DNA from: Streptomyces sp. NBC_01260
GTDB lineage: Bacteria; Actinomycetota; Actinomycetes; Streptomycetales; Streptomycetaceae
DNA length: 64,000 nt
Assembly (NCBI RefSeq): GCF_036226405.1
Contig: NZ_CP108464.1
Span: 2,418,001 to 2,482,000, forward strand
Direction of reading: 5' to 3'
The position numbers were made by a program, and so were the translations under genes. The notes beneath the pieces are model-generated. The model did no database searches. It was not told the origin of the DNA and was given only the letters and a program-made list of their open reading frames with translations. Positions 43,398-52,359 of this stretch are shown in pieces (within the stretch, counting starts at the first letter, position 1; every line of letters begins with the position of its first letter).

Positions 43398-44333
43398 ATG
43401 ACGCCAGTGACCGAACGCGATGTGCAGCTCCTCCGCGATGCACTCGGCCCGCTCCGGGACCGTGAGCAGATCGCCGAACGGCTGCTGGAGGCCTCCGCCA
43501 AGCACTCCTTCGACCCCGACAAGGAGCTCGACTGGGACGCGGCGGCCGAGGACGGCAAGTGGTTCTGGCCGCCCGAGCTGATCTCCCTCTACGACACCCC
43601 GCTGTGGCGGAGGATGTCGCAGGAGCAGCGACAGGACCTGGCCCGGCACGAGGCGGCCTCGCTGGCCTCGCTCGGCATCTGGTTCGAGATCATCCTCATG
43701 CAGCTGCTGGTCCGGCACATCTACGACAAGCCGGTGACCAGCAACCACGTCCGCTACGCACTCACCGAGATAGCCGACGAGTGCCGGCACTCGATGATGT
43801 TCGGCCGGATGATCACCTGGGGCGGGGCGCCCTGCTACCCGGTCCCGCGCCGCTACCACAACCTCGCCCGGGTACTGAAGACCGTCTCCACCACGCCCGG
43901 TTCGTTCGCGGCCACCCTGCTCGGCGAGGAGATCCTCGACTGGATGCAGCGGCTGACCTTCCCCGACGAGCGCGTCCAGACCCTGGTGCGCGGCGTGACC
44001 CGCATCCATGTGGTCGAGGAGGCCCGGCACGTCCGGTACGCCCGCGAGGAGCTGCGCCGCCAGATGGTGACCGCGCCCCGCTGGGAGCGCGAGCTCACCC
44101 GGATCAGCTGCGGCGAGGCGGCCCGCGTCTTCTCGGTCTGCTTCGTCAATCCGCAGGTGTACGCGGCGGTCGGCCTGGACCCCCAGGAGGCCGTGGCCCA
44201 GGTACGGGCGAGCGGGCACCGGGCGGAGGTCATGCAGTCGGGGGCCAAGCGGCTGACCGACTTCTTCGACGACATCGGGGTCCTCAACGGGGTGGGACGC
44301 AGGCTGTGGAAGAGCTCGGGCCTGCTCGCCTGA
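43398..44333 (+). CDS. AurF-like diiron N-oxygenase
   Basis: The 311-aa protein has the diiron ligands E97, E128 and H131 (DECRHSMMFGR), E177, and H204-xxx-E208-xx-H211 (IHVVEEARH). The extra histidine at 204 is the hallmark of AurF/CmlI-type enzymes, which oxidise aryl amines to nitro groups or perform related oxygenations. No aryl-amine pathway is visible nearby, so the substrate is open. The ATG at 43398 is preferred over 43377. A TetR regulator follows 38 nt downstream on the same strand. Confidence 0.88.
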   Translation: MTPVTERDVQLLRDALGPLRDREQIAERLLEASAKHSFDPDKELDWDAAAEDGKWFWPPELISLYDTPLWRRMSQEQRQDLARHEAASLASLGIWFEIILMQLLVRHIYDKPVTSNHVRYALTEIADECRHSMMFGRMITWGGAPCYPVPRRYHNLARVLKTVSTTPGSFAATLLGEEILDWMQRLTFPDERVQTLVRGVTRIHVVEEARHVRYAREELRRQMVTAPRWERELTRISCGEAARVFSVCFVNPQVYAAVGLDPQEAVAQVRASGHRAEVMQSGAKRLTDFFDDIGVLNGVGRRLWKSSGLLA

Positions 44334-44371
44334 CGGCCGCGGACACGGCATCAGCCCTTAGGCTGGCCGGT

Positions 44372-45124
44372 ATGACCCCTGCCGCAGCCGCGCCGTCGAA
44401 CCGTGCGTACCGAAGGCTCAGTGTCGAGGAGCGGCGCGCCCAGCTCCTCGGTGCGGCACTCACCCTCTTCGCGCACCGGGCCCCCGACGAGGTCTCGCTC
44501 GACGAGGTCGCGACGGTGGCCGGGGTCTCCCGGCCGCTGGTCTACCGCTACTTCCCCGGCGGGCGGCAGCAGTTGTACGAGGCGGCGCTCAGGTCCGCCG
44601 CCGAGGAACTGATCCTGTGCTTCGCCGAACCGGCCGTGGGCCCGCCCACGGAGCGGGTGACCCGGGTCCTGGACCGCTACCTCGCCTTCGTCGACCAGCA
44701 CGACGCCGGCTTCAGCGCACTGCTGCGCGGCGGCAGTGTCGCCGAGACGTCGCGTACGAGCACGATCGTCGACGAGGTGCGGCGGGCGGCGGCCGACCAG
44801 ATACTCCTGCACCTGGGCCGGGGCGCGGGCAGCGATCCCGGACCGCGGCTGCGGATGATGGTGCGCACCTGGATAGCGGCCGTCGAGGCGGCCTCACTGA
44901 TCTGGCTGGACGAGGAGAAGCAGCCTGCCGCGTCCGAGCTGCGCGACTGGCTCGTCGACCAGTTCATCGGACTCCTCGCCGTCACCGCGGCCACGGACCC
45001 GGGCACCGCGGCCGCCGTGGCCGAGCTGCTGCCCCTGGAGACCGCGGTGGGCCCGGCCGGCCGGCTGGCGGACCGACTGACCCCGGTGGTCGGCGCGGCG
45101 GCGCATCTGCTGCCCCCGGGCTGA
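44372..45124 (+). CDS. TetR/AcrR-family regulator
   Basis: The 250-aa protein has a TetR helix-turn-helix near residues 20-65 ([43 protein letters not shown]) and a helical ligand-binding domain. It is unusually long at the C-terminus (about 40 residues beyond the core). As the gene just after the AurF-like oxygenase, it probably controls the divergent diiron genes through the 178-bp region at 43220-43397, where GTTCA and TTGG elements are repeated. Confidence 0.9.
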   Translation: MTPAAAAPSNRAYRRLSVEERRAQLLGAALTLFAHRAPDEVSLDEVATVAGVSRPLVYRYFPGGRQQLYEAALRSAAEELILCFAEPAVGPPTERVTRVLDRYLAFVDQHDAGFSALLRGGSVAETSRTSTIVDEVRRAAADQILLHLGRGAGSDPGPRLRMMVRTWIAAVEAASLIWLDEEKQPAASELRDWLVDQFIGLLAVTAATDPGTAAAVAELLPLETAVGPAGRLADRLTPVVGAAAHLLPPG

Positions 45125-45141
45125 TCGGTCAGACTGGGGCG

Positions 45142-45408
45142 GTGAGAAGCGAGAACACCCCCTTCACCGGCGGACCGCTGGACGGACGGGTCCTGCCCGT
45201 ACTCGTCGGCCCGACCGGCCACCCGCCCAAGTGGTACGAGGTCCCGGTCCCGGACGCCGACGGCGGGCCGGCCACCGTGCACGCCTACCGCCGGGTCCCG
45301 GCCGGGCATTCCAAGCGGCTGGGCATCCAGCTCGGCTGGGTGTACGAGTACGCCCCCGGCGGCCGTGAGCGCCACAGCCCCAAGTGGCCCTGGTCGAAGC
45401 CGGGATGA
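45142..45408 (+). CDS. Small conserved hypothetical protein
   Basis: The 88-aa protein begins at GTG 45142 with [19 protein letters not shown] and contains [10 protein letters not shown] and [10 protein letters not shown] blocks. It is hydrophilic with a basic Trp-rich end ([10 protein letters not shown]). I recognise the pattern from streptomycete genomes but no function. It follows the TetR gene after 17 nt. Confidence 0.65.
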   Translation: MRSENTPFTGGPLDGRVLPVLVGPTGHPPKWYEVPVPDADGGPATVHAYRRVPAGHSKRLGIQLGWVYEYAPGGRERHSPKWPWSKPG

Positions 45409-45542
45409 CGCGTCCGGGGTGAACCGGGTCGGGGCCCGCCGTTCGGTCCCCGACCATGGGCCGTCGGGAGTCCGCTCCCTGTCGCGGGCGAGGTCGTAAG
45501 ATCGACGATCTGGTCCGAGGACGGTCACATAGGGGGTGCGCC

Positions 45543-48125
45543 ATGGAGGCGCTGCGTCAGGACGATCCACCGCACTTCGGCCCGTACACGACGCTGGCAC
45601 GGCTGCGTGAGACGGCTGCGGCGGTGCAGTACCTCGCGCGCGGCGCGGCCCCGCAGGACCTCGCCGTGATCACCGCGGCGCGGCCCCCGCTGGCCGCGCT
45701 GCCCGCCTTCCGGCGGCGCTTCCAGGCGGAGGCGCGGACCGCGGACCGGCTGGCCGGCGGCTGGGTGGCGGCGCAGCTCGCCACCCGCACGGACGGGTCC
45801 GAGGACGACGACCTGCTGTGGACGGCCTCGGAGTACGTACCGGCGCTGACCCTCGCCGAGGCGATCGAGGCCGCCGGGCCGCTCCCCGAGCGTACGTTGC
45901 GGATACTGGGCGCGGGCGTCGCCGAAACCCTCTCCCGGGTGCACGCCACCGGGGCCGTGCTCCAGGGTCTCGCCCCCAGGACGGTGCTGCTGGCCGAGGA
46001 CGGTCCGCGGCTCACCGCCTTCGGCCCCCTGGGTGCGGCGGCCGACGCCGAGGCGCGGCCGGGCGGGCAGCTCTCCGTCCGGCTCGGCTATCTGACCCCG
46101 GAGCAGGTCGAGGGCAGGGAGGCCGGTCCGGCCTCCGACCTCTTCGTGCTGGGCCTGCTGCTCGCGTACGCGGCGACCGGCAGCACCCCGCTGGCGGACG
46201 GCCCGGCGGCGCAGGCCGCCGAACGGATCGCCCACACCGACCCCGAACTGGCGGCCGTGCCGGACGCGTTGCGCGATCTGGTCGCCCGCTGCCTGGCGAA
46301 GGACCCGGCCGACCGGCCGACGGCGGGCGCGGTGGCCGCGGAACTGGCCCTGGAGGGCGCGGCCGGGCTCGCCAGGGGCGGCCCCTGGCTGCCGGCTCCA
46401 CTGTCGGCGGCCATGGCCGAACAGGCCGTACGCGCCCGGGCCCTGGAAGCCGCACCGCCCGCCGTCGAGGACTCCGCGGCCACGGCGGACCCGGCGGGCG
46501 CCCCCGCCGCCTCCGGCGTCCCGGACGTGCGGGACGCCGTGCCGCTCCCCGCAGGCAGCGGGTCCGAGGCACCGGTGCCCGGCCGGGACACCCGGACCGC
46601 CCAGTTCGGGATCATCGACCGCGGCGCCGCACGGCCCGATCTGGCGACGGCCCAGCTCTCGATGCCGCGTGAGCTGCCCGGTCCCCCGGCCGCCCTCCCC
46701 GCCGGACAGCCGGCCCCTCAGTTCCTGCCCGTGCCCGCCCCCGCGGCGCCCCGTCCCGCGGCCCCTCTCCCGCTCGCTCTCCCGGCCGCTCCCGCGCGCG
46801 CCGCGGTCGGCCGCCGGACCCTGCTGACCGGGGCCGCGGCCGGGGCCGCCGGGCTCCTCGTCGGCGGCGGCGCGGTGCTCGCGCTCGGGTCCGGCGACGA
46901 CGCGAAGTCCACGGACGACGCCAAGCCGACCCCGAGCACCAGCCGGGCCGTCATCGCCGGGCTGCCTCCGCAACCGCGCTGGATCCACACCCACCCGGCG
47001 TCCGAACCGGCCCCCCTCACCGCCGCCCTCTGGAACGACCGGCTGCTGGTACTGACCGACGAGACCCACGCGTCCGCCGTCGACCTGAGCACCGGTCGCC
47101 GGGTCTGGGAGAGCTCGGACGCCGCCAAGGGCCAGGCCGCCCTGCCGGCCGGCAAGGAGTTCTGCTTCATCGCGGGTCCGGCCGAGTTCCTGTGGCTGTC
47201 GGCGAAGGACGGCCGGGTGGCCCACCGGGTGGCGTACGCCGACGGATTCGACGGCGCTCCGCATCTGACGGCGCCTCAGCTCGTCGGCGCGTCCGGGTCG
47301 ACCGTCTGGTTCACCGGCTCCATCAAGGCCACCGTGAAGGCCCCCAAGCCGAAGAAGGGCAAGAAGCGCGGGAAGGACAAGCAGGTCGTCAAGTCGTTCC
47401 TGTTCGGCTACGACATCGAGCAGCGCAAGGAGCTGTGGCGGACGTCCGTGCCCACCGGGCGCGGCCCGGCCGCGCCGGTGTACCGGCTGACCGCGGTGCG
47501 GCCGGACGACATCGTCGTACGGCAGAACCAGCTGTCGCTCACCCCGGCGGACGTGAAGGCGGCCAAGGGCAAGGGCATGTTCCGCAGCTTCGACCGGAAG
47601 ACCGGAAAGCCGAAGTGGACCGAGGCGTTCGGCACCGTCACGCCCGGCGGGGCGGCCGTGGGTGACGCGGACGGCCTGCTGTTCGCGGCGGTCGGTGACG
47701 ATCTCCGGGCCTTCGGGACGTCCGACGGGAAGCCGAAGTGGACACTCAACGGCTCCCGCGGCTCCCACTTCGGGAACTCGGTCGAGGCCGGCCCGCTGCT
47801 GCACACCACCAACAGCAACCAGGAGGTGGGGGCGGTCGACCGGGAGACCGGGCGGCTGCGCTGGCTGCGGTCGACGGAGGGGCCGCGCACCGACGTGACT
47901 CCCGCGATCACCGTCAGCGGCACCGGCGCGACACTGCTCGCGGCGAGTTCGGCTCAGGTCACCGCGTTCGCGGCGGCCGACGGGCGGCGGCTGTGGAAGT
48001 TCCAGGACATCGGGGAGCAGGACCCGAAGGGCGCGACGGTCACCGCCAAGTACCAGGTGCTGGCCTTCGGGAAGAGCGCAGTCGTCCAGCGCGACCGGGT
48101 GTTCTACGCGTTCCCGGTCGACTGA
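45543..48125 (+). CDS. Pseudokinase fused to an extracellular PQQ-type beta-propeller
   Basis: The 860-aa protein begins with a Hanks-kinase-like domain (1 to about 275), but the catalytic residues are gone: the HRD loop reads LQGLAPRTVLL and DFG reads TAFGPLG, and no VAIK lysine is visible (LAVITAARP). C-lobe features remain (LGYLTPEQVEG, DLFVLGLLLAYAATG, CLAKDPADRPT). A Pro/Ala linker leads to a membrane segment at about 420-445, then a PQQ-like propeller of 400 residues with repeated DxxTGRxxW blades (DLSTGRRVWES, DRETGRLRWLR). This resembles AfsK-type sensor kinases, but with a dead kinase domain. A scaffold or regulator role is likely. Confidence 0.9.
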   Translation: MEALRQDDPPHFGPYTTLARLRETAAAVQYLARGAAPQDLAVITAARPPLAALPAFRRRFQAEARTADRLAGGWVAAQLATRTDGSEDDDLLWTASEYVPALTLAEAIEAAGPLPERTLRILGAGVAETLSRVHATGAVLQGLAPRTVLLAEDGPRLTAFGPLGAAADAEARPGGQLSVRLGYLTPEQVEGREAGPASDLFVLGLLLAYAATGSTPLADGPAAQAAERIAHTDPELAAVPDALRDLVARCLAKDPADRPTAGAVAAELALEGAAGLARGGPWLPAPLSAAMAEQAVRARALEAAPPAVEDSAATADPAGAPAASGVPDVRDAVPLPAGSGSEAPVPGRDTRTAQFGIIDRGAARPDLATAQLSMPRELPGPPAALPAGQPAPQFLPVPAPAAPRPAAPLPLALPAAPARAAVGRRTLLTGAAAGAAGLLVGGGAVLALGSGDDAKSTDDAKPTPSTSRAVIAGLPPQPRWIHTHPASEPAPLTAALWNDRLLVLTDETHASAVDLSTGRRVWESSDAAKGQAALPAGKEFCFIAGPAEFLWLSAKDGRVAHRVAYADGFDGAPHLTAPQLVGASGSTVWFTGSIKATVKAPKPKKGKKRGKDKQVVKSFLFGYDIEQRKELWRTSVPTGRGPAAPVYRLTAVRPDDIVVRQNQLSLTPADVKAAKGKGMFRSFDRKTGKPKWTEAFGTVTPGGAAVGDADGLLFAAVGDDLRAFGTSDGKPKWTLNGSRGSHFGNSVEAGPLLHTTNSNQEVGAVDRETGRLRWLRSTEGPRTDVTPAITVSGTGATLLAASSAQVTAFAAADGRRLWKFQDIGEQDPKGATVTAKYQVLAFGKSAVVQRDRVFYAFPVD

Positions 48126-48199
48126 CCGCCGGGCCAAAGGACGGCCGGTCCGCCGCCTTCCGGGGGATCAGGACGCCGCCACGCCCCTCGGTTCTTGAA

Positions 48200-48240
48200 T
48201 CACCTGACGGTAGGTGAGCGTATGAAGGAATTCCGCTCAC
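48200..48240 (+). promoter_or_regulatory. Overlapping inverted repeats upstream of the NlpC/P60 gene
   Basis: TCACCT-N6-AGGTGA (48200-48217) and GTGAGCG-N13-CGCTCAC (48214-48240) share the GTGA at 48214-48217, so only one hairpin can form at a time. They lie 46-86 nt before the start codon. They could be operators or a mutually exclusive RNA switch. No known c-di-AMP riboswitch (common before such genes in streptomycetes) is recognisable here. Confidence 0.45.
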
Positions 48241-48285
48241 TTATGGGGTAGTGCGACGGTTCACCCCGCTATCGGAGGTGATGTC

Positions 48286-49473
48286 GTGCCGGGCAGCTTC
48301 TTGCGCTCCATCTGTACGGCGGCGCTGGCAGCCGTCGTGGTGACCTCACCGGCCGCCGCCGCTGCCGCCCCCTCCCCCGCCCCCGCGGACCCCGGCACCG
48401 GCGCCGGCACCGCGGGCGCCGCCGCCCCGGCAGTGGCGGGCACCGGCGCCGCCGTGCTGCTGAGCGAGCTCAAGAAGCTGTACCAGCAGACCGAGGAGGC
48501 CACCGAGACCTACAACGGGACGGCGGCCGAGCTGAAGAAGCGGACCGCGGAGGCGAAGAAGCTGGACTCCGCCCTCGTCACCGCCCGGCTCTCGCTGTCC
48601 CGCGGCCGCGACGCCACCGGGCGGCTGGCCCGCGAGCAGTACCAGGGGCGTTCCGACCTCTCCTCGTACCTGCGACTGCTGCTGTCCCGCGACCCCCAGC
48701 AGGCCCTGGACCAGGGGCAGGTCATCCAGCGGCTGGCCGCCGGGCGGGTGGCGGCCGTGGAGCGGCTCACCGGCGCCGAGGAGCGAGCCGACGAGCTGGC
48801 GAAGCGGTCCCGCAAGGTGCTCGAACGTCAACAGGTGCTGGCCGCACGGCAGAAGAAGCAACGCGACGCCGTGCGCAAGCGCCTGGGCAAGGTCGAGGCC
48901 ATGCTCGCCAGACTCTCCGCCGACCAGCTGGCCGAGTTGGCCGGCCTCGAACAGAAGAGCACGGCCAAGGCCCAGAACGCGCTGGTCGCCTCGGGCGCCC
49001 TGTCCTCGACCCGGCCGCCGTCCGAGGAGGGCGGCGAGGCGGTGCGGTACGCGATCAGGCAGATCGGCAAGCCGTACGTGTGGGGCGCCGAGGGGCCCGG
49101 CTCGTTCGACTGCTCCGGACTCACCTCGCAGGCCTGGGCGAACGCAGGCCGCACCATTCCGCGCACCTCGCAGGAGCAGTGGCGGCAGCTCCGGAAGGTG
49201 CCGGTGAACGCGCTGCGCCCGGGAGACCTGGTGATCTACTTCCCGAAGGCCACGCACGTGGCGCTGTACATCGGCAACGGCCTGGTGGTGCAGGCGCCCC
49301 GGCCGGGCTCCCAGGTGAAGGTCTCGCCACTGGCGTCGAATCCGCTGCTGGGCGCTGTCCGGCCGGACCCGGAGAGCACCCCGCTGCGTACGTACAAGCC
49401 GCCGGAGCTCCCCCAGGGGGCGTCCGGGGGCTCCGACGAGGGGTACAGCGTCTCCTCGGCCCCCACCGGGTAA
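48286..49473 (+). CDS. Secreted NlpC/P60 peptidoglycan endopeptidase
   Basis: The 395-aa protein has a signal peptide (RSICTAALAAVVVTSPAAAAAA), a long coiled-coil region (about 58-230, rich in Glu/Lys/Leu) and a C-terminal NlpC/P60 domain with C276 (FDCSGLTSQAW) and H324 (ATHVALYIG). This is the RipA/Swp-like layout of hydrolases that cut between D-Glu and diaminopimelate. Start is GTG 48286 with GGAGGTGA at 6-nt spacing. The last 40 residues (ELPQGASGGSDEG) are disordered. It should act in cell-wall remodelling. Confidence 0.95.
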   Translation: MPGSFLRSICTAALAAVVVTSPAAAAAAPSPAPADPGTGAGTAGAAAPAVAGTGAAVLLSELKKLYQQTEEATETYNGTAAELKKRTAEAKKLDSALVTARLSLSRGRDATGRLAREQYQGRSDLSSYLRLLLSRDPQQALDQGQVIQRLAAGRVAAVERLTGAEERADELAKRSRKVLERQQVLAARQKKQRDAVRKRLGKVEAMLARLSADQLAELAGLEQKSTAKAQNALVASGALSSTRPPSEEGGEAVRYAIRQIGKPYVWGAEGPGSFDCSGLTSQAWANAGRTIPRTSQEQWRQLRKVPVNALRPGDLVIYFPKATHVALYIGNGLVVQAPRPGSQVKVSPLASNPLLGAVRPDPESTPLRTYKPPELPQGASGGSDEGYSVSSAPTG

Positions 49474-49487
49474 CGGCTGCCGTACCC

Positions 49488-49543
49488 GAACCGGCCGGGC
49501 CGGGAACGTCGGCGGTGGCGACGGGTCCCGGTCCGGCCGGTTC
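49488..49543. terminator. Bidirectional terminator between the NlpC/P60 and monooxygenase genes
   Basis: An 18-bp stem with one G-T pair (49488-49505 with 49526-49543) and a 20-nt loop lies between convergent genes, 15 nt after the NlpC stop and 20 nt from the monooxygenase stop. Confidence 0.85.
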
Positions 49544-49563
49544 GTTCAGGGGGTACGGAGCGC

Positions 49564-50805
49564 TCAGGCGGCCGGACCCGCGACCGAGGCGAGGTACGCG
49601 TTCGTCTTCTCCGGCTCGAAGAAGAAGTTGTCGAAGTCCGCCGGGTCGTTGAACCCGTTGGCGAAGCGGTCGGCGACCGGCTGGAGCTGGCCGGCGGCGC
49701 CGATCAGGTTCAGCACGTGCTCCGGCGGAGCGCCGAGCATCGCGTTCGTCCACTTCGTGACGTGCTGGGCGGTGTCCCAGTAGCGGTCGAAGGTGGACTG
49801 CATCCACGCCGCGTCGAACTCGCCGTCGCCGTGCTCGATGATCGAGTCCAGGTAGGCGTTCGCGCACTTGGAGGCCGAGTTGGAACCCTGTCCGGTGATC
49901 GGGTCGTTGGCGACGACCACGTCGGCGACCCCGAGCACCAGACCGCCGCCGGGCAGCCGGCCGATCGGCTTGCGGACGGTCGGGGCGTAACGGCCCGCCA
50001 GGGTGCCGTTGGCGTCGGTCAGTTCGACCTTCGTGGCGCGTGCGTACTCCCACGGGGTGAACCGCTCCATGAGCTCCAGCGTCTTGGCGAGGTGCTCCGA
50101 GGGGTCCTTGATGCCCTGGAAGACGTCGAGCGGTCCGCCCGGGACGCCCTCCCAGAACAGGATGTCGGCGCGGCCGGACGTGGTCAGGGTCGGCATCACG
50201 AACAGCTCGCCGACGCCGGGCACCAGGTTGCAGCGGACCGCGTCGAACTCGGGGTGCTCGGGGCGCGGGCCCATGCCGTGGACGTACGCGACGGCCAGGG
50301 CGCGCTGCGGGGCGTCGAACGGCGAACGGGAGGCGTCCCGGCCGAACATGGAGACCAGCTCGCCCTTGCCCGCGGAGACCATCACCAGGTCGTAGGTGCG
50401 GGAGAAGTAGTCCAGGTCCGAGACGGCCGCGCCGTGGATGACGAGCTGTCCGCCGCGCTGGGCGAAGGTGTCCATCCAGCCGGCCATCTTCACGCGCTGG
50501 TCCACGGACTGGGCGAAGCCGTCCAGCTTGCCGACCCAGTCGACGGCGCGCGAGGAGTCGGGCGCGGCGACCGAGACGCCGAGGCCCTGGATGCGCGGGG
50601 CCTGGGACTCCCAGAAGTTGAGCTGGTAGTCCCGCTCGTGCTGGAGCGCGGTGTGGAACATGCACTGGGTCGACATGACCCGGCCCGAACGGATCTCGTC
50701 GGCGGTGCGGTTGGACATGAGGGTGACTTCGTACCCTCTGGACTGCAGTCCCAGGGCGAGCTGGAGCCCGGACTGACCGGCTCCGACTATGAGTATCTTC
50801 CGCAT
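49564..50805 (-). CDS. Styrene/indole-monooxygenase-like FAD protein
   Basis: The 413-aa flavoprotein begins MRKILIVGAGQSGLQLALGL with an FAD Rossmann motif and continues with features of StyA-type two-component monooxygenases (PIGRLPGGGLVLGVADVVVANDPITGQGSNSASK carries the second FAD-binding region). StyA enzymes need a separate reductase to supply FADH2; none is adjacent. The gene lies 30 nt after cvnD on the same strand, so it appears to be the last gene of the conservon operon. Some conservons end with P450 genes, and this one has a flavin oxygenase in that place. Confidence 0.88.
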   Translation of the reverse strand: MRKILIVGAGQSGLQLALGLQSRGYEVTLMSNRTADEIRSGRVMSTQCMFHTALQHERDYQLNFWESQAPRIQGLGVSVAAPDSSRAVDWVGKLDGFAQSVDQRVKMAGWMDTFAQRGGQLVIHGAAVSDLDYFSRTYDLVMVSAGKGELVSMFGRDASRSPFDAPQRALAVAYVHGMGPRPEHPEFDAVRCNLVPGVGELFVMPTLTTSGRADILFWEGVPGGPLDVFQGIKDPSEHLAKTLELMERFTPWEYARATKVELTDANGTLAGRYAPTVRKPIGRLPGGGLVLGVADVVVANDPITGQGSNSASKCANAYLDSIIEHGDGEFDAAWMQSTFDRYWDTAQHVTKWTNAMLGAPPEHVLNLIGAAGQLQPVADRFANGFNDPADFDNFFFEPEKTNAYLASVAGPAA

Positions 50806-50835
50806 CGCGGTTCTCCGTTGTGTGTGGCGTTCGAG

Positions 50836-51486
50836 CTATTCCGGGGTGGCGTCGAGGGCGTGGCCCACCAGGGCCAGCAGTGCCTCGACGACGGTGATCC
50901 TGTTACGCGCGTCCATGATCACAACAGGGACGTGCGGAGGTACGGTCAGGGCCTCCCTGACGTCCTCGACCTCGAACCCGGGCGTTCCCTCGAAGTGGTT
51001 GACGGCCACGACGTACGGCAGTCCGCAGCTCTCGAAGTAGTCGAGGGCCGGGAAGCAGTCGGCGAGCCTGCGGGTGTCGGCCAGCACGACCGCGCCGATC
51101 GCGCCGCGCACCAGGTCGTCCCACATGAACCAGAAGCGCTGCTGACCCGGTGTACCGAAGACGTACAGCACGAGGTCGTCGTCGAGCGTGAGACGGCCGA
51201 AGTCCATGGCGACGGTCGTGGTGACCTTGTCCGGCGTCGCGCTGAGGTCGTCGGTCTCCTCGCTGGCCTGGGTCATCATCGCTTCGGTCTTCAGCGGGGT
51301 GATCTCGGAGACCGAGCCCACGAAGGTCGTCTTGCCCACGCCGAAGCCGCCCGCGACCACTATCTTCGTGGCGATCGGGGCCCTGGTGTGGTCCAGCTGC
51401 CAGGCCTGCAGCGCTTCGTCGGCCTGGTCCTTCGGCCCCGGCTGGCGCGGGGCGAACAGCGGCGACTCAGAGACGACGGAGTCCAT
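50836..51486 (-). CDS. cvnD: CvnD-type GTPase of the conservon
   Basis: The 216-aa Ras-like GTPase has the P-loop VAGGFGVGKTTFVGS (residues 44-58), switch-II VYVFGTPGQQRFW with the glutamine pair, and VNHFEG in the base-recognition region. CvnD is the GTPase of the MglA-related conservon complex. Start ATG at 51486 lies 20 nt inside cvnC. N-terminal 30 residues are specific to the family. Confidence 0.95.
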   Translation of the reverse strand: MDSVVSESPLFAPRQPGPKDQADEALQAWQLDHTRAPIATKIVVAGGFGVGKTTFVGSVSEITPLKTEAMMTQASEETDDLSATPDKVTTTVAMDFGRLTLDDDLVLYVFGTPGQQRFWFMWDDLVRGAIGAVVLADTRRLADCFPALDYFESCGLPYVVAVNHFEGTPGFEVEDVREALTVPPHVPVVIMDARNRITVVEALLALVGHALDATPE

Positions 51487-51883
51487 TGAGCACCCTTTCG
51501 AGCAGTGCGCGGTCGGGCTGGCCGGTGCCGTGCCCGGTCCCGTACACGCGGATCTTTCCCTGGTCGGCCAAGTCGCTGAGCAGCACCCGGACCACGCCGA
51601 GCGGCATCTTCAGCAGTGCGGAGATCTCCGCGACGGTACGCATCCGGCGGCAGATCTCGACGATGGCCTGGAGCTCCGGCATGACGCGCGAAGCCAGGTT
51701 TCCGTTGGTCAGTTCACGACGCTCGTCGGGTGCTTCGAGTGCGGCCACGAACGTCTCGACGAGCAGGACGTGGCCGAACCGGGTGCGACCACCGGTGAGC
51801 GAGTACGGGCGGACCCGTGCGGGCCGTTTCTCGGCCCCCCGGACGGGGAGCCTGCGGACGGGTTCGGCGGCGGCGGGGGTCAC
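51467..51883 (-). CDS. cvnC: CvnC-type DUF742 protein of the conservon
   Basis: The 138-aa DUF742 protein has RVRPYSLTGGRTR near the start and a winged-helix-like core (ICRRMRTVAEISALLKMPLGVVRVLLSDLADQG). The family accompanies CvnA, CvnB and CvnD, and probably links kinase to GTPase. It overlaps cvnB by 4 nt and cvnD by 20 nt. The basic N-terminus is disordered. Confidence 0.95.
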   Translation of the reverse strand: MTPAAAEPVRRLPVRGAEKRPARVRPYSLTGGRTRFGHVLLVETFVAALEAPDERRELTNGNLASRVMPELQAIVEICRRMRTVAEISALLKMPLGVVRVLLSDLADQGKIRVYGTGHGTGQPDRALLERVLNGLRRL

Positions 51884-52359
51884 TGGGCGCTCTCCATCGA
51901 TTTGCGCAGCTCACTGCGGAGTTCGGGGGTGAGTACGTGGCCGGCACGGCCGACGAAGAGCGCCATGTGATAGGCGATGACGCTCATGTCACAGTCGGGG
52001 GTGGCGTGCACACCGAGCAGTGAGCCGTCGCTGATCGACATGACGAAGACGCTGCCTTCCTCCATGGCGACCATGGTCTGCTTGACGCCGCCGCCCTCCA
52101 TCAGCTTCGCGGCGCCGACGGTGAGGCTGCCGATACCGGAGACGATGGTCGCGAGGTCGGCGCTGGAGCCACGGGGGCCGTCCTGCCGGCCTGCCACCTC
52201 GGCGTTCTGGTGGCCGGGGTCGGAGGAGAGCAGCATCAGGCCGTCGGACGAGACGACGGTGACCGAGTGGACCCCTGGCACCTCCTCGACCAGATTGCTC
52301 AGCAACCACTGAAGGTTACGGGCCTCGGTGCTCAGCCCGAATGTGCTGGGCGCAGTCAA
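51880..52359 (-). CDS. cvnB: CvnB-type roadblock/LC7 protein of the conservon
   Basis: The 159-aa roadblock/LC7 protein (NLQWLLSNLVEEVPGVHSVTVVSSDGLMLLSS) is the expected regulator or GTPase-activating partner of CvnD in MglB-like fashion. It overlaps cvnA by 4 nt (ATGA) and cvnC by 4 nt, so stoichiometric translation is likely. Confidence 0.95.
   Translation of the reverse strand: MTAPSTFGLSTEARNLQWLLSNLVEEVPGVHSVTVVSSDGLMLLSSDPGHQNAEVAGRQDGPRGSSADLATIVSGIGSLTVGAAKLMEGGGVKQTMVAMEEGSVFVMSISDGSLLGVHATPDCDMSVIAYHMALFVGRAGHVLTPELRSELRKSMESAQ

Noticed and set aside
45525..48137. An 870-codon minus-strand frame
   Set aside because: Mirror of the pseudokinase-propeller gene; low-complexity Arg/Gly/Leu composition and no domains.
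48126..48285. c-di-AMP (ydaO-type) riboswitch before the NlpC/P60 gene
   Set aside because: The leader is only 160 bp from the previous stop and shows none of the conserved segments I would expect.
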